Assembly: GCF_002270485.1 (NCBI RefSeq)
Contig: NZ_NQOG01000007.1
Coordinates: 1-64,000 of the forward strand
From: Anaerostipes hominis (ex Lee et al. 2021)
GTDB lineage: Bacteria; Bacillota; Clostridia; Lachnospirales; Lachnospiraceae
DNA length: 64,000 bases
Reading direction: 5' to 3'
Position numbers and translations under genes: made by a program. Of this stretch, positions 8,796 to 17,833 are shown piece after piece (position 1 is the first letter of the stretch; every line of letters begins with the position of its first letter). The notes below the pieces were generated by a model. It was not told where the DNA came from and searched no databases. It saw nothing but the letters and a program-made list of their open reading frames with translations.

Positions 8796-9931
8796 AACAC
8801 ATCACCATCGTATTTAAATTTTTTCATTTGGTTGATGTACCACGGGAATTCGGGAGATATATAGCAATCTTCCGTTACATCATTCGCAGTAGAGTGCCCC
8901 ATAAACTTCTTTATAGCGAAAGCATCCATTCCGGATGTTTTTGCTATAGTAGCAAACGTAGTTCTAGAATCATGGGGAGTATGGGGCCCTAATTCTAAAT
9001 GCTCTATAACTCTGTTGAATCGATACCTATAATTGTCATAACTCAGGTTTTTTCGTCCTGTGCTATGTCTTGAAATATATGGATCATTAAACAAATATGG
9101 ACTTTTTAATTTTATAGCAAGGTTATAATAATTATTAATAATGTCTTGTATATCTGGATGAATGGGGACTGATCTTAAATATCCATTTTCAGTCTTTTTT
9201 CCAGCTATAATGTATCCTTTATCAGGGAATGTATTTTCAACAAGAATTTCTATGAGTTCTCCTGGCCTCCATCCCATAAAAATATTTACATAAATAAAGT
9301 CAGCAAACGGATAATCTAGCCTGGACTTAAGAACTTTTCTTTCTTCATTTGAAAAAGGAATGTGACGCTTATGCTGGCGCTTATATGCCCGCTTGACTTC
9401 CTTGCTTATTTTGAAGTTTCTAGCAAGATTAACCGGGAGAATACTTTCGGCAGTCACTAAATCATACATTTGATTTAAAATTGATTTAATCCTCATAATC
9501 GTATTTGGAGATGCCACGATTTTTTTGCCGCAATCATTTATGTAGTAAGGAGTACTGTTTAAAAATCTCATCAGATGAACAGTTTGTAGTCCTGTTATTT
9601 TCTCATGAGCAATCTTACTGCAGTATCTCCACTGATATTTTAAATCATCTGCATAATCAGGATTTGTTTCAAAAATAATCTCATAAAGTTTTAAAAACAC
9701 TTCATTTAGTGTCATATCTTTATTTAAAAATTCATAAGGATTTCGTTCATAATTATCAATGGCTCTTTGAGCTTCAGATTCTGTCTTAAAGACGCCTAGA
9801 CTTTTTCTTTCTGGAATAACGACGTCTTTTACCTGATCATAGTGGTAACCAGAGACGACCCGAGCCCATTTCTTTTTTCGTCTTTTCCCTTTTAGAGTAG
9901 TGATGCTTCCTTGTCCGTTTGCTCTTTTCAA
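8792..9931 (-). CDS. Tyrosine recombinase (active-site residues intact)
   Basis: This is the first gene of the trio and encodes 379 residues. The catalytic domain shows box I Arg (GWRPGEL), HDSR, GHS and a terminal Tyr (CYISP), the full tyrosine-recombinase set. N-terminal segments resemble arm- and core-binding domains (RANGQGSI then a SAM-like region). The start is a TTG with AGGAG about 11 nt upstream. It is the likely integrase for the element. Overlap with the second gene indicates one transcript. Trios of recombinases are known from RIT-type elements; here the other two members are degenerate. Confidence 0.88.
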   Translation of the reverse strand: MKRANGQGSITTLKGKRRKKKWARVVSGYHYDQVKDVVIPERKSLGVFKTESEAQRAIDNYERNPYEFLNKDMTLNEVFLKLYEIIFETNPDYADDLKYQWRYCSKIAHEKITGLQTVHLMRFLNSTPYYINDCGKKIVASPNTIMRIKSILNQMYDLVTAESILPVNLARNFKISKEVKRAYKRQHKRHIPFSNEERKVLKSRLDYPFADFIYVNIFMGWRPGELIEILVENTFPDKGYIIAGKKTENGYLRSVPIHPDIQDIINNYYNLAIKLKSPYLFNDPYISRHSTGRKNLSYDNYRYRFNRVIEHLELGPHTPHDSRTTFATIAKTSGMDAFAIKKFMGHSTANDVTEDCYISPEFPWYINQMKKFKYDGDVL

Positions 9932-10401
9932 TTTGGTTCACGCTCCTAACTTACGATGATATCGTATGACAGAAGATGCAATGCCAATAATTACGCAATT
10001 ACAACTATCCATAATACATCTGAAATATCTGAAATTACATAGTGAAATATAAGAAGCATGGTGAGTTTCCTGGCTAAGATAAAAAACCTCTGATTTTAAA
10101 GAACTTTACAGGTTTTCTCAAAGATAAAAGAAAGTGCTATTGCACGGGTAATGATATGTTTTCTAAATAGTTTGTCAAATTTCGCCACCAGGATGGCAAA
10201 TAATTGCATTTTTACTCTATTATACATACAGAGTATATCATATTTCTAAATTAATTCAACATAATTTTTGTACAAGCATATTTCAAAATTTGTATCTTAT
10301 CTTTTTTTTGCATACTACTAATAGAACTTATTTTTATGGATGAATCGGAGTGGGCATCAAGATACTTCCGGTTCATTTTTTATGTAAAAAAGGAGGAATT
10401 T
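9932..10401. other. Divergent intergenic region upstream of the recombinases
   Basis: About 470 bp without a supported protein gene. It contains an imperfect palindrome around the minus-strand sequence CATACGATAT (near 9965-9975), one base from the CATACTAT box and correctly placed for the recombinase operon. It also holds a weak AAAACC/GGTTTT hairpin (10085-10125), a GCCA/TGGC hairpin (10180-10195) and, at 10311, a CATACTAC box reading to the right. Confidence 0.5.
10311..10325 (+). promoter_or_regulatory. CATACTAC box (variant of the element promoter box)
   Basis: CATACTACTAATAGA, one mismatch in the octamer; 77 bp upstream of the gene at 10402. Confidence 0.55.
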
Positions 10402-10617
10402 ATGAAAAAAATATTGATGAGATACATAAAAGAGTATACGAATAATGAGGCGTTTGAAAAAAGAGTAGATGGCGCTATCTCATTGGTATTTCGACTTTCT
10501 ATGTGTATTATGTTGTTCGTTTATCTTATGATTCGTATGAATGAAGGCCTGCTAAATTTGTCAACACTTTGTATTATTGGTGTTGTTATCTTAGCGCTGG
10601 CATTTTCGAAACACTAA
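10402..10617 (+). CDS. Small two-helix membrane protein
   Basis: Encodes 71 residues with a charged N-terminus and two hydrophobic segments (about residues 27-46 and 52-68). AAGGAGG lies 7 nt before ATG 10402; the longer in-frame ORF has no ribosome-binding site. No family is recognised. It is followed directly by another small gene in the same cassette. Confidence 0.65.
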   Translation: MKKILMRYIKEYTNNEAFEKRVDGAISLVFRLSMCIMLFVYLMIRMNEGLLNLSTLCIIGVVILALAFSKH

Positions 10618-10631
10618 TGAAGGAGTCGGAC

Positions 10632-10796
10632 ATGTTTACAACAATTGAAGAAGGAATGAAATTTTTAGAAGAAACTGTAGTGCAAAGAAGCAAATATAAG
10701 AGTCTGGATTTATTTGATAAAAGCTGCCAAATTAGTGTGCAGCTTATCCAACTTGGAGCAGATCCGAAAGAAGTAATGAATGCCTTATTGCCTTAA
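10632..10796 (+). CDS. Small hypothetical protein
   Basis: Encodes 54 residues, largely helical (IEEGMKFLEETVVQRSKY, then DPKEVMNALLP). GGAG lies about 8 nt upstream of ATG 10632. It overlaps nothing and is closed by the terminator at 10801, so it forms a two-gene cassette with the membrane protein before it. Not recognised. Confidence 0.6.
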   Translation: MFTTIEEGMKFLEETVVQRSKYKSLDLFDKSCQISVQLIQLGADPKEVMNALLP

Positions 10797-10800
10797 AAAG

Positions 10801-10822
10801 GGAGCGTATGCTCCTTTTTTTG
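10801..10822 (+). terminator. Intrinsic terminator
   Basis: GGAGC / GCTCC stem with a 4-nt loop, then eight T. Confidence 0.8.
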
Positions 10823-10841
10823 TTTTATGAGGCGTTTTTAT

Positions 10842-11368
10842 TTATCAATTTAGTGATAATTATTTAGTTTATCAGCTTGGTGATAATATAAAAGCTAGAA
10901 TTCTTTAATAAAAAGCCAACGGGAGTTTAGTCTTAAATAGTAAAATCGCAGTTTTTAAAAATTGCGCTTCTTTAGAAACATAAGTGAAACACCCCGATAA
11001 ATATTATACTTCTTGCCCTTTTCCTGCCCCATTTATGCATACAAAACTGCCTTTTCTATAATATTTTGCGGAAACCCATCTCAAATACGCAGAAATTCGT
11101 CCTAAATATCTTTTCGCCTCCTCCCCATCAACAGAATCTTCCGCCCAAATCCCATTTACCAGTAAGTTGATAACGATTTTCTTCTATGAATTTATCAATA
11201 AGTTGATAAGCAGGAAGAATCCCATTATGATGAATCACCAAGCTGATAACAAGTAGGGGAGAACGTCATCCACTCATAAAGGATTTTATTTATCATAAAG
11301 CTGATAAACAAAAAAGGAGCAGAACTGATCCATGTTCTATTGATTTTCATTTACCACTAAACTGATAA
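10842..11368. repeat. Cluster of seven 18-bp palindromes, candidate origin, centromere or operator array
   Basis: Consensus TTAyCAnnAAGyTGATAA with arms TTATCA/TGATAA and a 6-bp core. Copies lie at 10842, 10869, 11156 (TTACCA arm), 11192, 11232 (left arm GAATCA), 11290 and 11351 (TTACCA arm). The 770-bp stretch between 10822 and 11600 carries no gene. It stands next to the replication-protein operon, as iterons or partition sites do. The actin-like segregation pair encoded at 51451-53256 is one candidate binder, the primase-like protein another. A related TTATCC/GGATAA repeat sits at about 11511-11526. Confidence 0.8.
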
Positions 11369-11603
11369 AAGTTACTTTTTATCCTATATAAAAGTCACTT
11401 TCCTATTTTAAATAGGACTTTCTTTCTCATGAGGGTAATCCCTATCTCCACTTTTTCTATTAAGAAAGTACACATAGTCTTTTTCAAGGAATCTCCTGAC
11501 TTTTTATAAATTATCCTGTCATGGGATAAGTAGAATGTGTCATAGAGAAAAGGGGTTTTTACCTAGTCAAGACCACTTTTTCTTTTCCTCTTATGAATAT
11601 CTG

Positions 11604-11618
11604 CATACTATTTCTGAA
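11604..11618 (+). promoter_or_regulatory. CATACTAT box
   Basis: Exact octamer followed by TTCTGAA; 80 bp upstream of the P-loop kinase gene. Confidence 0.65.
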
Positions 11619-11691
11619 CAGGTCATTGATGGAAAGGAGTATGAATGAAAATATTCTTATTCCGTCCAATATCAAAGGAGGAATCTCAATT

Positions 11692-12243
11692 ATGAAAGAA
11701 AATGTACATGTGTTTATCATTAACGGATATCCGAGGAGTGGAAAGGATACGTTTATTGATTTATGTAAAAAGGCAGCGATGGAGCACAATAAAAAGGGGA
11801 AAGGTTCCATCTTCATCAAGTCTCATTCTACGGTAGATACCATTAAGGAGATTTTTCGAATCTTTGGATGGAACGGGGAAAAGACGGAAGTTACCAGAAA
11901 ACAGTTATCCGACTGTAAACAGTATCTGACAGAAAAATTTGACCTCCCATTCAAGGAATGTGTGAATATCGTCCATACATTGGAGGACGAGGCTCATGAT
12001 TCAAATCAATACGTTTTGTTTCTTCAGGTAAGGGAACCAAAAGAAATCCAAAGATTAAAGGATGCAGTTGGCGCAAGAACTATCTATATAGATCCGGAAA
12101 AACGTAGGAAAAAAACACAACAAAGCAATATGGGCGATGCAAATGTAGAGTGCTTTGAGTATGATCTCCGTATTATAAACAATGGGTCACTCAAAGATTT
12201 GGAGAGAAAAGCATGGTGTTTCATTGAGAAAATAACTTTATGA
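11692..12243 (+). CDS. P-loop nucleotide kinase-like protein
   Basis: Encodes 183 residues. The N-terminus has a Walker A of the nucleoside/nucleotide kinase type (NGYPRSGKDTF), like phage deoxynucleoside-monophosphate kinases. Later VREPKEIQRLKD and TIYIDPEKRRKK provide lid-like Arg residues. It probably phosphorylates a (d)NMP, but the substrate is unknown. ATG 11692 is chosen because AAGGAGG is 10 nt upstream; ATG 11641 in frame has a Shine-Dalgarno too close to use. It precedes the replication gene and may supply precursors. Confidence 0.7.
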   Translation: MKENVHVFIINGYPRSGKDTFIDLCKKAAMEHNKKGKGSIFIKSHSTVDTIKEIFRIFGWNGEKTEVTRKQLSDCKQYLTEKFDLPFKECVNIVHTLEDEAHDSNQYVLFLQVREPKEIQRLKDAVGARTIYIDPEKRRKKTQQSNMGDANVECFEYDLRIINNGSLKDLERKAWCFIEKITL

Positions 12244-12322
12244 GCTTATTCTTGCCAAGTGGATAATAAAGATCGTAAAAAAGAGATATTTTTGTTTGTG
12301 GACGAACGAAGAATTAAAGTAA

Positions 12323-12353
12323 GGGCTTCCCGTTTTGGGGAGCTCTTTTTTGA
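12323..12353 (+). terminator. Intrinsic terminator
   Basis: GGGCTTCCC / GGGGAGCTC imperfect stem, GTTTT loop, T6 tail, after the kinase gene. Confidence 0.65.
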
Positions 12354-12462
12354 ATCCATGCAATTCTCTCATAGACTTTTTGGTTTAATAAACCTTGAAT
12401 ACCGCATGTTTAGGTGGTTTTTCATGAGAAAAGCGATGCGCCATCTCTAAAAAACGTTTCAT

Positions 12463-12477
12463 CATACTATCTGTGAA
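12463..12477 (+). promoter_or_regulatory. CATACTAT box before the replication operon
   Basis: CATACTATCTGTGAA, 45 bp upstream of the primase-like gene; a TCATGAGAAAA stretch lies 39 bp further up. Confidence 0.7.
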
Positions 12478-12507
12478 GGGGTCAATGTTGGAAGATAGGG
12501 AGGAAAC

Positions 12508-14094
12508 ATGGTGATGAAAATTCCATTCAAAGAGGATCAAAAAGCGGGATACCACGGTGATGTCAGAGATCTGAAATATTCTTTATCAGATGAAGATTTT
12601 TCCCTTTTACGAATCTACTTGATGGATATTCTCCATGGAGAATCCGGGAAAAGCTTATTAAAACTCTGGAATATTGGAAGCCAGGAAGGTGCATGTGTGA
12701 TCAGCAGCGGACGAATCTTTCAAGCCGGAATATTAAAAGAGATCCTTCAAAAAAGGAATCTCGCTAACCTTTCCATCACAATGAATACATACCAAAAAGA
12801 TTCCGATCGTTTCTCAAAGATGAATATCCATGCGATCAAATCATTTGCGATCGACATTGATTACCGGCAGAATGAAGCTTTAAAAGATAAGGATCCACAG
12901 ACGATCAAACAATGGCTTATGAGTGAGAATTTCCTTGGACTCCCATGGCCAAACTGGATTGAAACAGGGCATCAGCTGCGTCTGATCTATGTCCTGTATA
13001 AACCGGTCTTTAATCGCAAACGAACAAAGAACCTTTTTGTCCTGATTGAAAGAATTATGAAGGTCATGTGTCAAAAGATCAATGAAGAATTGGATCTTTA
13101 TGCTGAACCACAGAAGCTTACGTCTTTTCTGCGCTTGCCGGGAAGCATCAATACCAAAGGGATGGAAATGGTTCGTGTTGAAAGAACAAACACAAAGAAA
13201 TATACCCTTGATTATTATGTTGAAGAAATCCTTCCTGCATTGCCAATTTGGTACGGGGGATGGAAAAAGAGAAAAAGAAACACAAAAAGGAGAGAAAAAG
13301 CTTTAAAAAATCTGGAAATGCATAACAGACAAGTCTTAGAGGATTTAAAAGCATATCAGACATTTCTTAATAAAAAGCGTATCATGACAGGGCACCGCGA
13401 GGTCATGTGTTGGATCTATTGCAAATATTGTTACTTGATCTCCGGCGACCAAGAAGACGCTGTTGAAAAAGCGGTGAAATTTAATAAGGGATTTTTGTGC
13501 CCACTCATTGAAAGACAGCTCCGATTTGATATCCGCACAACAGATCCTATGCCCTTAAGGAATCAGACTATCTTAGATCAGCTAGGGATAGACGATGTAA
13601 TTAAAAAAGAAGCTGGGATAAAGATCGGTGAAAATGTGCGAAAAAAGGAATGCCAAAAAAGATACGATCAAAAGAAACGCAGGAAAAAATTCAAAAAAGG
13701 GGAATACAAATGCCAGAAGATGAAAAATCAAAAGGAGAAGATCTATACCCTTTACAATCAAGGATTTACACAAACTGCTATAGGAGAAAAACTTGGAATC
13801 AGCCGGAAGACAGTCTATAACTATTTGCGCATGAAGAAGGAGGAACTAAGAAAGCAGGAAGAAATGATAAGGCGCCTTCGGGCAGCCCTAAAAGGAGAGA
13901 AAAAAGTTGGCCGGCCCGAGGTTATTACCCGGCTTAATTCGGCTGCAAAAAAATATGAAGTATGGAAGCAGCGATTAGAAATGTTAGAACATCGTTTCCA
14001 TGAATCGAGTGGGGAGGTACTTTTACCAAGCAGTCTTAAAAGGCACAAAAAAAGGCGAAAAAAGATCTGGCGTCCGAAAATTTTTTATTGGTGA
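12508..14094 (+). CDS. Primase-polymerase-like replication initiation protein with C-terminal HTH
   Basis: Encodes 528 residues. The N-terminal half resembles archaeo-eukaryotic-primase replication proteins of plasmids: SFAIDIDYR (catalytic DxD), WIETGHQLRLIYVL, and SFLRLPGSINTKG (the R-x-PGS/T-x-N-x-K motif). A helical region follows, then at about residues 415-450 a resolvase-type helix-turn-helix (YNQGFTQTAIGEKLGISRKTVYNYL) and a basic coiled tail. It probably primes or initiates replication of the excised element. GGGAGG precedes ATG 12508. The palindrome array lies about 1.1 kb upstream. It is the first gene of a three-gene operon. Confidence 0.75.
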   Translation: MVMKIPFKEDQKAGYHGDVRDLKYSLSDEDFSLLRIYLMDILHGESGKSLLKLWNIGSQEGACVISSGRIFQAGILKEILQKRNLANLSITMNTYQKDSDRFSKMNIHAIKSFAIDIDYRQNEALKDKDPQTIKQWLMSENFLGLPWPNWIETGHQLRLIYVLYKPVFNRKRTKNLFVLIERIMKVMCQKINEELDLYAEPQKLTSFLRLPGSINTKGMEMVRVERTNTKKYTLDYYVEEILPALPIWYGGWKKRKRNTKRREKALKNLEMHNRQVLEDLKAYQTFLNKKRIMTGHREVMCWIYCKYCYLISGDQEDAVEKAVKFNKGFLCPLIERQLRFDIRTTDPMPLRNQTILDQLGIDDVIKKEAGIKIGENVRKKECQKRYDQKKRRKKFKKGEYKCQKMKNQKEKIYTLYNQGFTQTAIGEKLGISRKTVYNYLRMKKEELRKQEEMIRRLRAALKGEKKVGRPEVITRLNSAAKKYEVWKQRLEMLEHRFHESSGEVLLPSSLKRHKKRRKKIWRPKIFYW

Positions 14095-14125
14095 TAGTGG
14101 GAAAAAAGCTTCTGACCCTATATGG

Positions 14126-14145
14126 CACCATATATGGATGGGAGC
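14126..14145. other. Inverted repeat between replication operon genes
   Basis: TATATGG-CA-CCATATA, a 7-bp perfect palindrome in the 130-bp gap before the next gene; possibly an RNA hairpin or an operator. Confidence 0.4.
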
Positions 14146-14227
14146 AGCGTGAGCATCCTATGTGACTGTTACTTGTGTTTGCCAAAATCAATGAAGCCGA
14201 TATTGTTATGTGAAGGGAGCTGATACT

Positions 14228-16138
14228 GTGAGAAAGATGCACGAAAAGCTATACTTACGCCTTAGAAAGAAGGGAATTTCAGAAGATAAACTGTTATATT
14301 TCAAAGATCTTAAAAATTCAATTGATGAATTGGAATGCATGGCTCATATCTTTGTAAACTGTGATCTTTCGATCGATGATTCTATAAAGTTTTTTGAACG
14401 TGTGAACAAACTTTCCTACCATTCTGTAAACCAAAGAAAAACGGTTATTTCTTGCCTTATGACGGTAAAGGATAAAAAAGAGGTGAAAAAGCGACTGTGG
14501 AAACTATTCGAGGGCCCTTTGTACCTTCCCTTATCTTGCTTATATGAGGTTCTCTGTTTTTTCCAAAGGGAAGATGATATGCAGGGAACACTCCAAATCC
14601 TAGAAAGACTACCTTACCATGGAGAGGATGCGGAACGGATTCTTACGTCTATCGTTTCCTTTCTTTACGATCCATGTGATGAAAAAATTGTAGATTCTGA
14701 GGTGGAACATGTGAAGAAGTATCTGATATATGTGGCGCGAACTGGGAAGCCTGCAGATGAACGCATTTCAAAAAGAGATATTCTTGAGTTTATGAAGGCG
14801 CATAAAACTGATAAGTGGCATCTATGGGAAAGTTCTAAAAAGTTTTATGATTTTCTTCAAAAAGAGAACCCATTTTTAAAGGAATTAGATGAACTGTTTC
14901 ATGATAGGACAAGGCTATCTACAATTCCCGAAAAAGAGATCCGCCAAGACTATCCCATGGAAGCGAAAGATCAATATGTCATTATGAAAAATAATATACA
15001 GGCATCGTTTTTAGTGCGGCGGCAAAGTGCGGAAGTGAATTTTTACGCCTATAAAGGAATCTGTGTCCGTGCTGGAAAAACACTGCAAAGAGAAGAAAAG
15101 ATTGTTGGATATTTTATGAAAAGTAAATTCAAGATTCTTTTCTTCTTTAGCAATGCTGGTGTTTATTATGAAGCCATCAATGGAAAACTTTATCCATTTA
15201 GTATTCAAAACCTATGTACCATTCAAAAGGTCTATGGGGAACTAAAAGAGGTATTTGTTGGCATTTTCTCTGCATTATGTCGCAGTGGAGGGTTTGGCCG
15301 GTGTGTAGCAAACATGATATCTGATGCTGAACCTTGGATACTTAAAATGGAACTTTCCGATGCTGTCAGGTATCGCTCTTTTGAACATTACTTTATAGAA
15401 AACTATAAAGGGGCCCCTGTATTGCAAGAAAAGTTACCAGAAGGAGATTCTATTAATCGTCATCATCCGGAATATTTCTATATGCTGCTTAAGGTGAGGA
15501 ACAAAATCCAAGATAAGGAACTTATAAAACTTCTTTCTTTCAAAGAGAAGAGGATTGAAGAGCAGATTGTAACGGAGTATAAACTCTGCCTTCAACAGAA
15601 TACGGTCGAGGAGATGTTGTGTTCCATCTTTCTTGGAGCAAATCCATGGACAAAGAGAGTTGGTGGAATGAGTGCAACTTTTTTTGAAATTTGTCAGAGG
15701 GCGAAAATTGTCCATAAAAAAATTCGAATCTTCTATCCAGGAAGAAAATCCTTATTTGACGAAGCTGATTATTTGGAAAACCAGATCCAATGTAGGAGGA
15801 TGGGCGTTATCAAGATTCCAAGAGATTCTGTATTTCAAAAGCTTGAAAAATTTCTTCCAGAAAACTTTATGAGGATCCGGACCAGAAAGGCACTTAGAGA
15901 AATCTGTCTTCTTTATCGGGGGATTGCAAAGGATGGGCATGATGGAAAAATTAATCAAGATAAAGAGGCACTCTTCTGGAAACCTCCATTCCTCTATTCT
16001 TTTATCAAAAAGGATGGAGCCTATCAATTGGATGCACTTTATGAAAAAGGAATTCAGATAAAGAAAAGTACCCTAAAGTTTCAAAAGATATTAGAAGAAA
16101 TTCAGTTATACATAGAGAAAGGTGTAGAAATATTATGA
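14228..16138 (+). CDS. Large hypothetical protein of the replication operon
   Basis: Encodes about 636 residues with no recognised domain. It is rich in Lys, Glu and Phe, mostly helical at the N-terminus, with a mixed segment in the middle (QASFLVRRQSAEVNFYAYKG) and scattered Cys that form no clear zinc site. GTG 14228 is chosen because AAGGGAG lies 8 nt upstream; GTG 14210 and ATG 14237 are in-frame alternatives. It overlaps the next gene by 4 bp, so both products are probably made together. Position after the primase-like gene suggests a replication or copy-control role, but this is inference. Confidence 0.75.
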   Translation: MRKMHEKLYLRLRKKGISEDKLLYFKDLKNSIDELECMAHIFVNCDLSIDDSIKFFERVNKLSYHSVNQRKTVISCLMTVKDKKEVKKRLWKLFEGPLYLPLSCLYEVLCFFQREDDMQGTLQILERLPYHGEDAERILTSIVSFLYDPCDEKIVDSEVEHVKKYLIYVARTGKPADERISKRDILEFMKAHKTDKWHLWESSKKFYDFLQKENPFLKELDELFHDRTRLSTIPEKEIRQDYPMEAKDQYVIMKNNIQASFLVRRQSAEVNFYAYKGICVRAGKTLQREEKIVGYFMKSKFKILFFFSNAGVYYEAINGKLYPFSIQNLCTIQKVYGELKEVFVGIFSALCRSGGFGRCVANMISDAEPWILKMELSDAVRYRSFEHYFIENYKGAPVLQEKLPEGDSINRHHPEYFYMLLKVRNKIQDKELIKLLSFKEKRIEEQIVTEYKLCLQQNTVEEMLCSIFLGANPWTKRVGGMSATFFEICQRAKIVHKKIRIFYPGRKSLFDEADYLENQIQCRRMGVIKIPRDSVFQKLEKFLPENFMRIRTRKALREICLLYRGIAKDGHDGKINQDKEALFWKPPFLYSFIKKDGAYQLDALYEKGIQIKKSTLKFQKILEEIQLYIEKGVEIL

Positions 16139-16887
16139 TGAATACAAAAGACATTATCCTTAGAGAAATACAAGAAGAAAAGAAAAAACTTGAGGCAATG
16201 AAAAAGCAGATAGAAGAAAGCACTCCCGGATCAGATTTTTTGAAGCAGATTGGAAAATTCAAAAGGGATCATAACTTTTCTTGTTTTGATGAGAAAGTGT
16301 TTATGGAAATGATTCTTGAGGAGTATCTGCCGGAGGAGTTTTTTACATTGATGGAAAGGAAAGAAACCAAGGATACTTCTCAGTATATCCGATATGAGAC
16401 AAAAAGGTTTTATATTTTATTTCCTGTCAGATTTCCGTCGCTACTTCCCGCGTCAGAAAAAGAGATACTCATAAGGTTTAAAGGATCACCGCCGCCCATG
16501 AAGCCAAACCCAGCTCATCCGGATCTGATAAGAGGAGTGGATATCGCCATAAAGTATAAAAATCAAAAGAGGATAAGTACTTTACTTGAATTTATGAAGC
16601 TTTACTATGTGAAGTCAACGAAAAATCCATTTAGATTTTTCATACGGTTTAAAAAGATCTCTCGTGTTTTAAGCAGCGGGATGGTGGAACGACTAACTAG
16701 TGAAATTGAAGAGAAAGAAAAACAGAGTCTGGAATATCCAGACAAGAAACGGCGCTATGATGAAGAGCAGGCATATGCAAAAGGTATGATCAAAAAACTT
16801 TATCAAGAACTAAAGCCCCTCACAGATGCTGGATGGCGTGTTGACATCCGAGGTATTGAAAGAAATAATGGGGTATTTGTTATGTAA
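16135..16887 (+). CDS. Hypothetical protein coupled to the preceding gene
   Basis: Encodes 250 residues. An N-terminal coiled coil (EIQEEKKKLEAMKKQIEES) is followed by a mixed domain and a charged helical C-terminus. Its ATG overlaps the stop of the previous gene (ATGATG), so translation is coupled. It is the last gene before a terminator. Not recognised. Confidence 0.7.
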   Translation: MMNTKDIILREIQEEKKKLEAMKKQIEESTPGSDFLKQIGKFKRDHNFSCFDEKVFMEMILEEYLPEEFFTLMERKETKDTSQYIRYETKRFYILFPVRFPSLLPASEKEILIRFKGSPPPMKPNPAHPDLIRGVDIAIKYKNQKRISTLLEFMKLYYVKSTKNPFRFFIRFKKISRVLSSGMVERLTSEIEEKEKQSLEYPDKKRRYDEEQAYAKGMIKKLYQELKPLTDAGWRVDIRGIERNNGVFVM

Positions 16888-16893
16888 CAAACA

Positions 16894-16926
16894 GGAGACG
16901 AGGAAACCCTTTGTCTCCTTCTTTAT
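16894..16926 (+). terminator. Intrinsic terminator
   Basis: GGAGAC / GTCTCC stem, T-rich tail; it runs straight into the next CATACTAT box. Confidence 0.7.
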
Positions 16927-16929
16927 TGT

Positions 16930-16944
16930 CATACTATCTATGAA
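16930..16944 (+). promoter_or_regulatory. CATACTAT box
   Basis: CATACTATCTATGAA, 83 bp upstream of the gene at 17013 and 12 bp after the terminator stem. Confidence 0.7.
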
Positions 16945-17012
16945 GCATTTTTTAGAAGGAAAGGAGAAGAAAAATTTAAGATGTAAATGACGCACAAAAA
17001 AGGAGGATGTGT

Positions 17013-17357
17013 ATGTCTATGCAATGTGTACTAAACGATCTGGTGTCTGATGGAGAAGTTCTCGCGGAATATGCCATCTCAGGTTCTTATATACCCTATC
17101 ACTGCATCATTGAAAGAGGATCGACGGATATCGCCAGTGCGCTGGAAGATACACTGCATCGGATATTGGATGCCGGTGGAAGTAAGGAGGATATCTATGA
17201 AATTCTTGGAGCTAAGATTCCGAATGAGGAAGAGTGGAGAGAACTGCAGGAATTCGACGAATTTATTGTAATTGATCTGGGATATGTTATTCCTGGACTT
17301 ATCATGTCGTTTCATGAAGATGAAGAAATGAAATATTATGAGGAGGAGAAGAGATGA
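17013..17357 (+). CDS. Hypothetical acidic protein
   Basis: Encodes 114 residues, acidic, with a predicted mixed alpha/beta fold. AGGAGG abuts the ATG at 17007, so ATG 17013 with 6-nt spacing is the better start. It overlaps the next gene by 4 bp (ATGA). Not recognised. Confidence 0.6.
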   Translation: MSMQCVLNDLVSDGEVLAEYAISGSYIPYHCIIERGSTDIASALEDTLHRILDAGGSKEDIYEILGAKIPNEEEWRELQEFDEFIVIDLGYVIPGLIMSFHEDEEMKYYEEEKR

Positions 17358-17704
17358 GTTTGATGAACCCGAGGTACCCAAATTTGGAGTTGATAGAATA
17401 TAAGTCCCAGCAGTTGCTTTTGGAGAAACATGCTGCTATGCAGTTTGAAGCGATTGTGTTTCCTCAGTTATGGGGGAGTACTTGTACGGGCTTTGATATC
17501 ACAAAAGATGGAAACCCTGTCATCAGCGGATGTGCTATGACGAAGGAATATACGACAGTCATGCATGAGACAATGACAGATACGTGGCTGGTATTTTTCG
17601 GACACAAGCCCTGTTATAAGGTAACAGATGCTGATGAAAAATTTATGAAGGATCTGGCCGAAAGAAATATGGCAAGCTTCAGTGAAGCAAGAAAGAGATA
17701 TTAA
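17354..17704 (+). CDS. Hypothetical protein
   Basis: Encodes 116 residues with Cys-containing segments (GSTCTGFDITKDG, VISGCAMTKEY) and a mixed fold; not recognised. Start overlaps the previous stop, with GAGGAG just upstream. The reading frame continues past the TAA at 17702 for 35 more codons that look protein-like and Cys-rich (see the entry at 17705). Confidence 0.65.
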   Translation: MSLMNPRYPNLELIEYKSQQLLLEKHAAMQFEAIVFPQLWGSTCTGFDITKDGNPVISGCAMTKEYTTVMHETMTDTWLVFFGHKPCYKVTDADEKFMKDLAERNMASFSEARKRY

Positions 17705-17812
17705 ATAAAGGACTGCAAAATTTGTGGTAAAGGAGATTGCTTTAAAAGAATCAGGATATATAAGGTAAAAAAAGATGCGCTTTTGTGGTGTGAAAACAGG
17801 TATGGAAATTAA
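17705..17812 (+). other. In-frame extension after a TAA stop, zinc-finger-like
   Basis: Thirty-five codons follow the stop of the previous gene in the same frame and encode CKICGKGDC and a later Cys, then stop at 17810. There is no start codon with a ribosome-binding site inside. It may be a decayed C-terminal domain, a readthrough extension, or coincidence. Confidence 0.35.
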
Positions 17813-17833
17813 GATTTATTGGAGGAAGATAAT

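Noticed and set aside
12259-12450. GTG-started 63-codon ORF after the kinase gene
   Set aside because: There is no ribosome-binding site, and it reads through the terminator at 12323.
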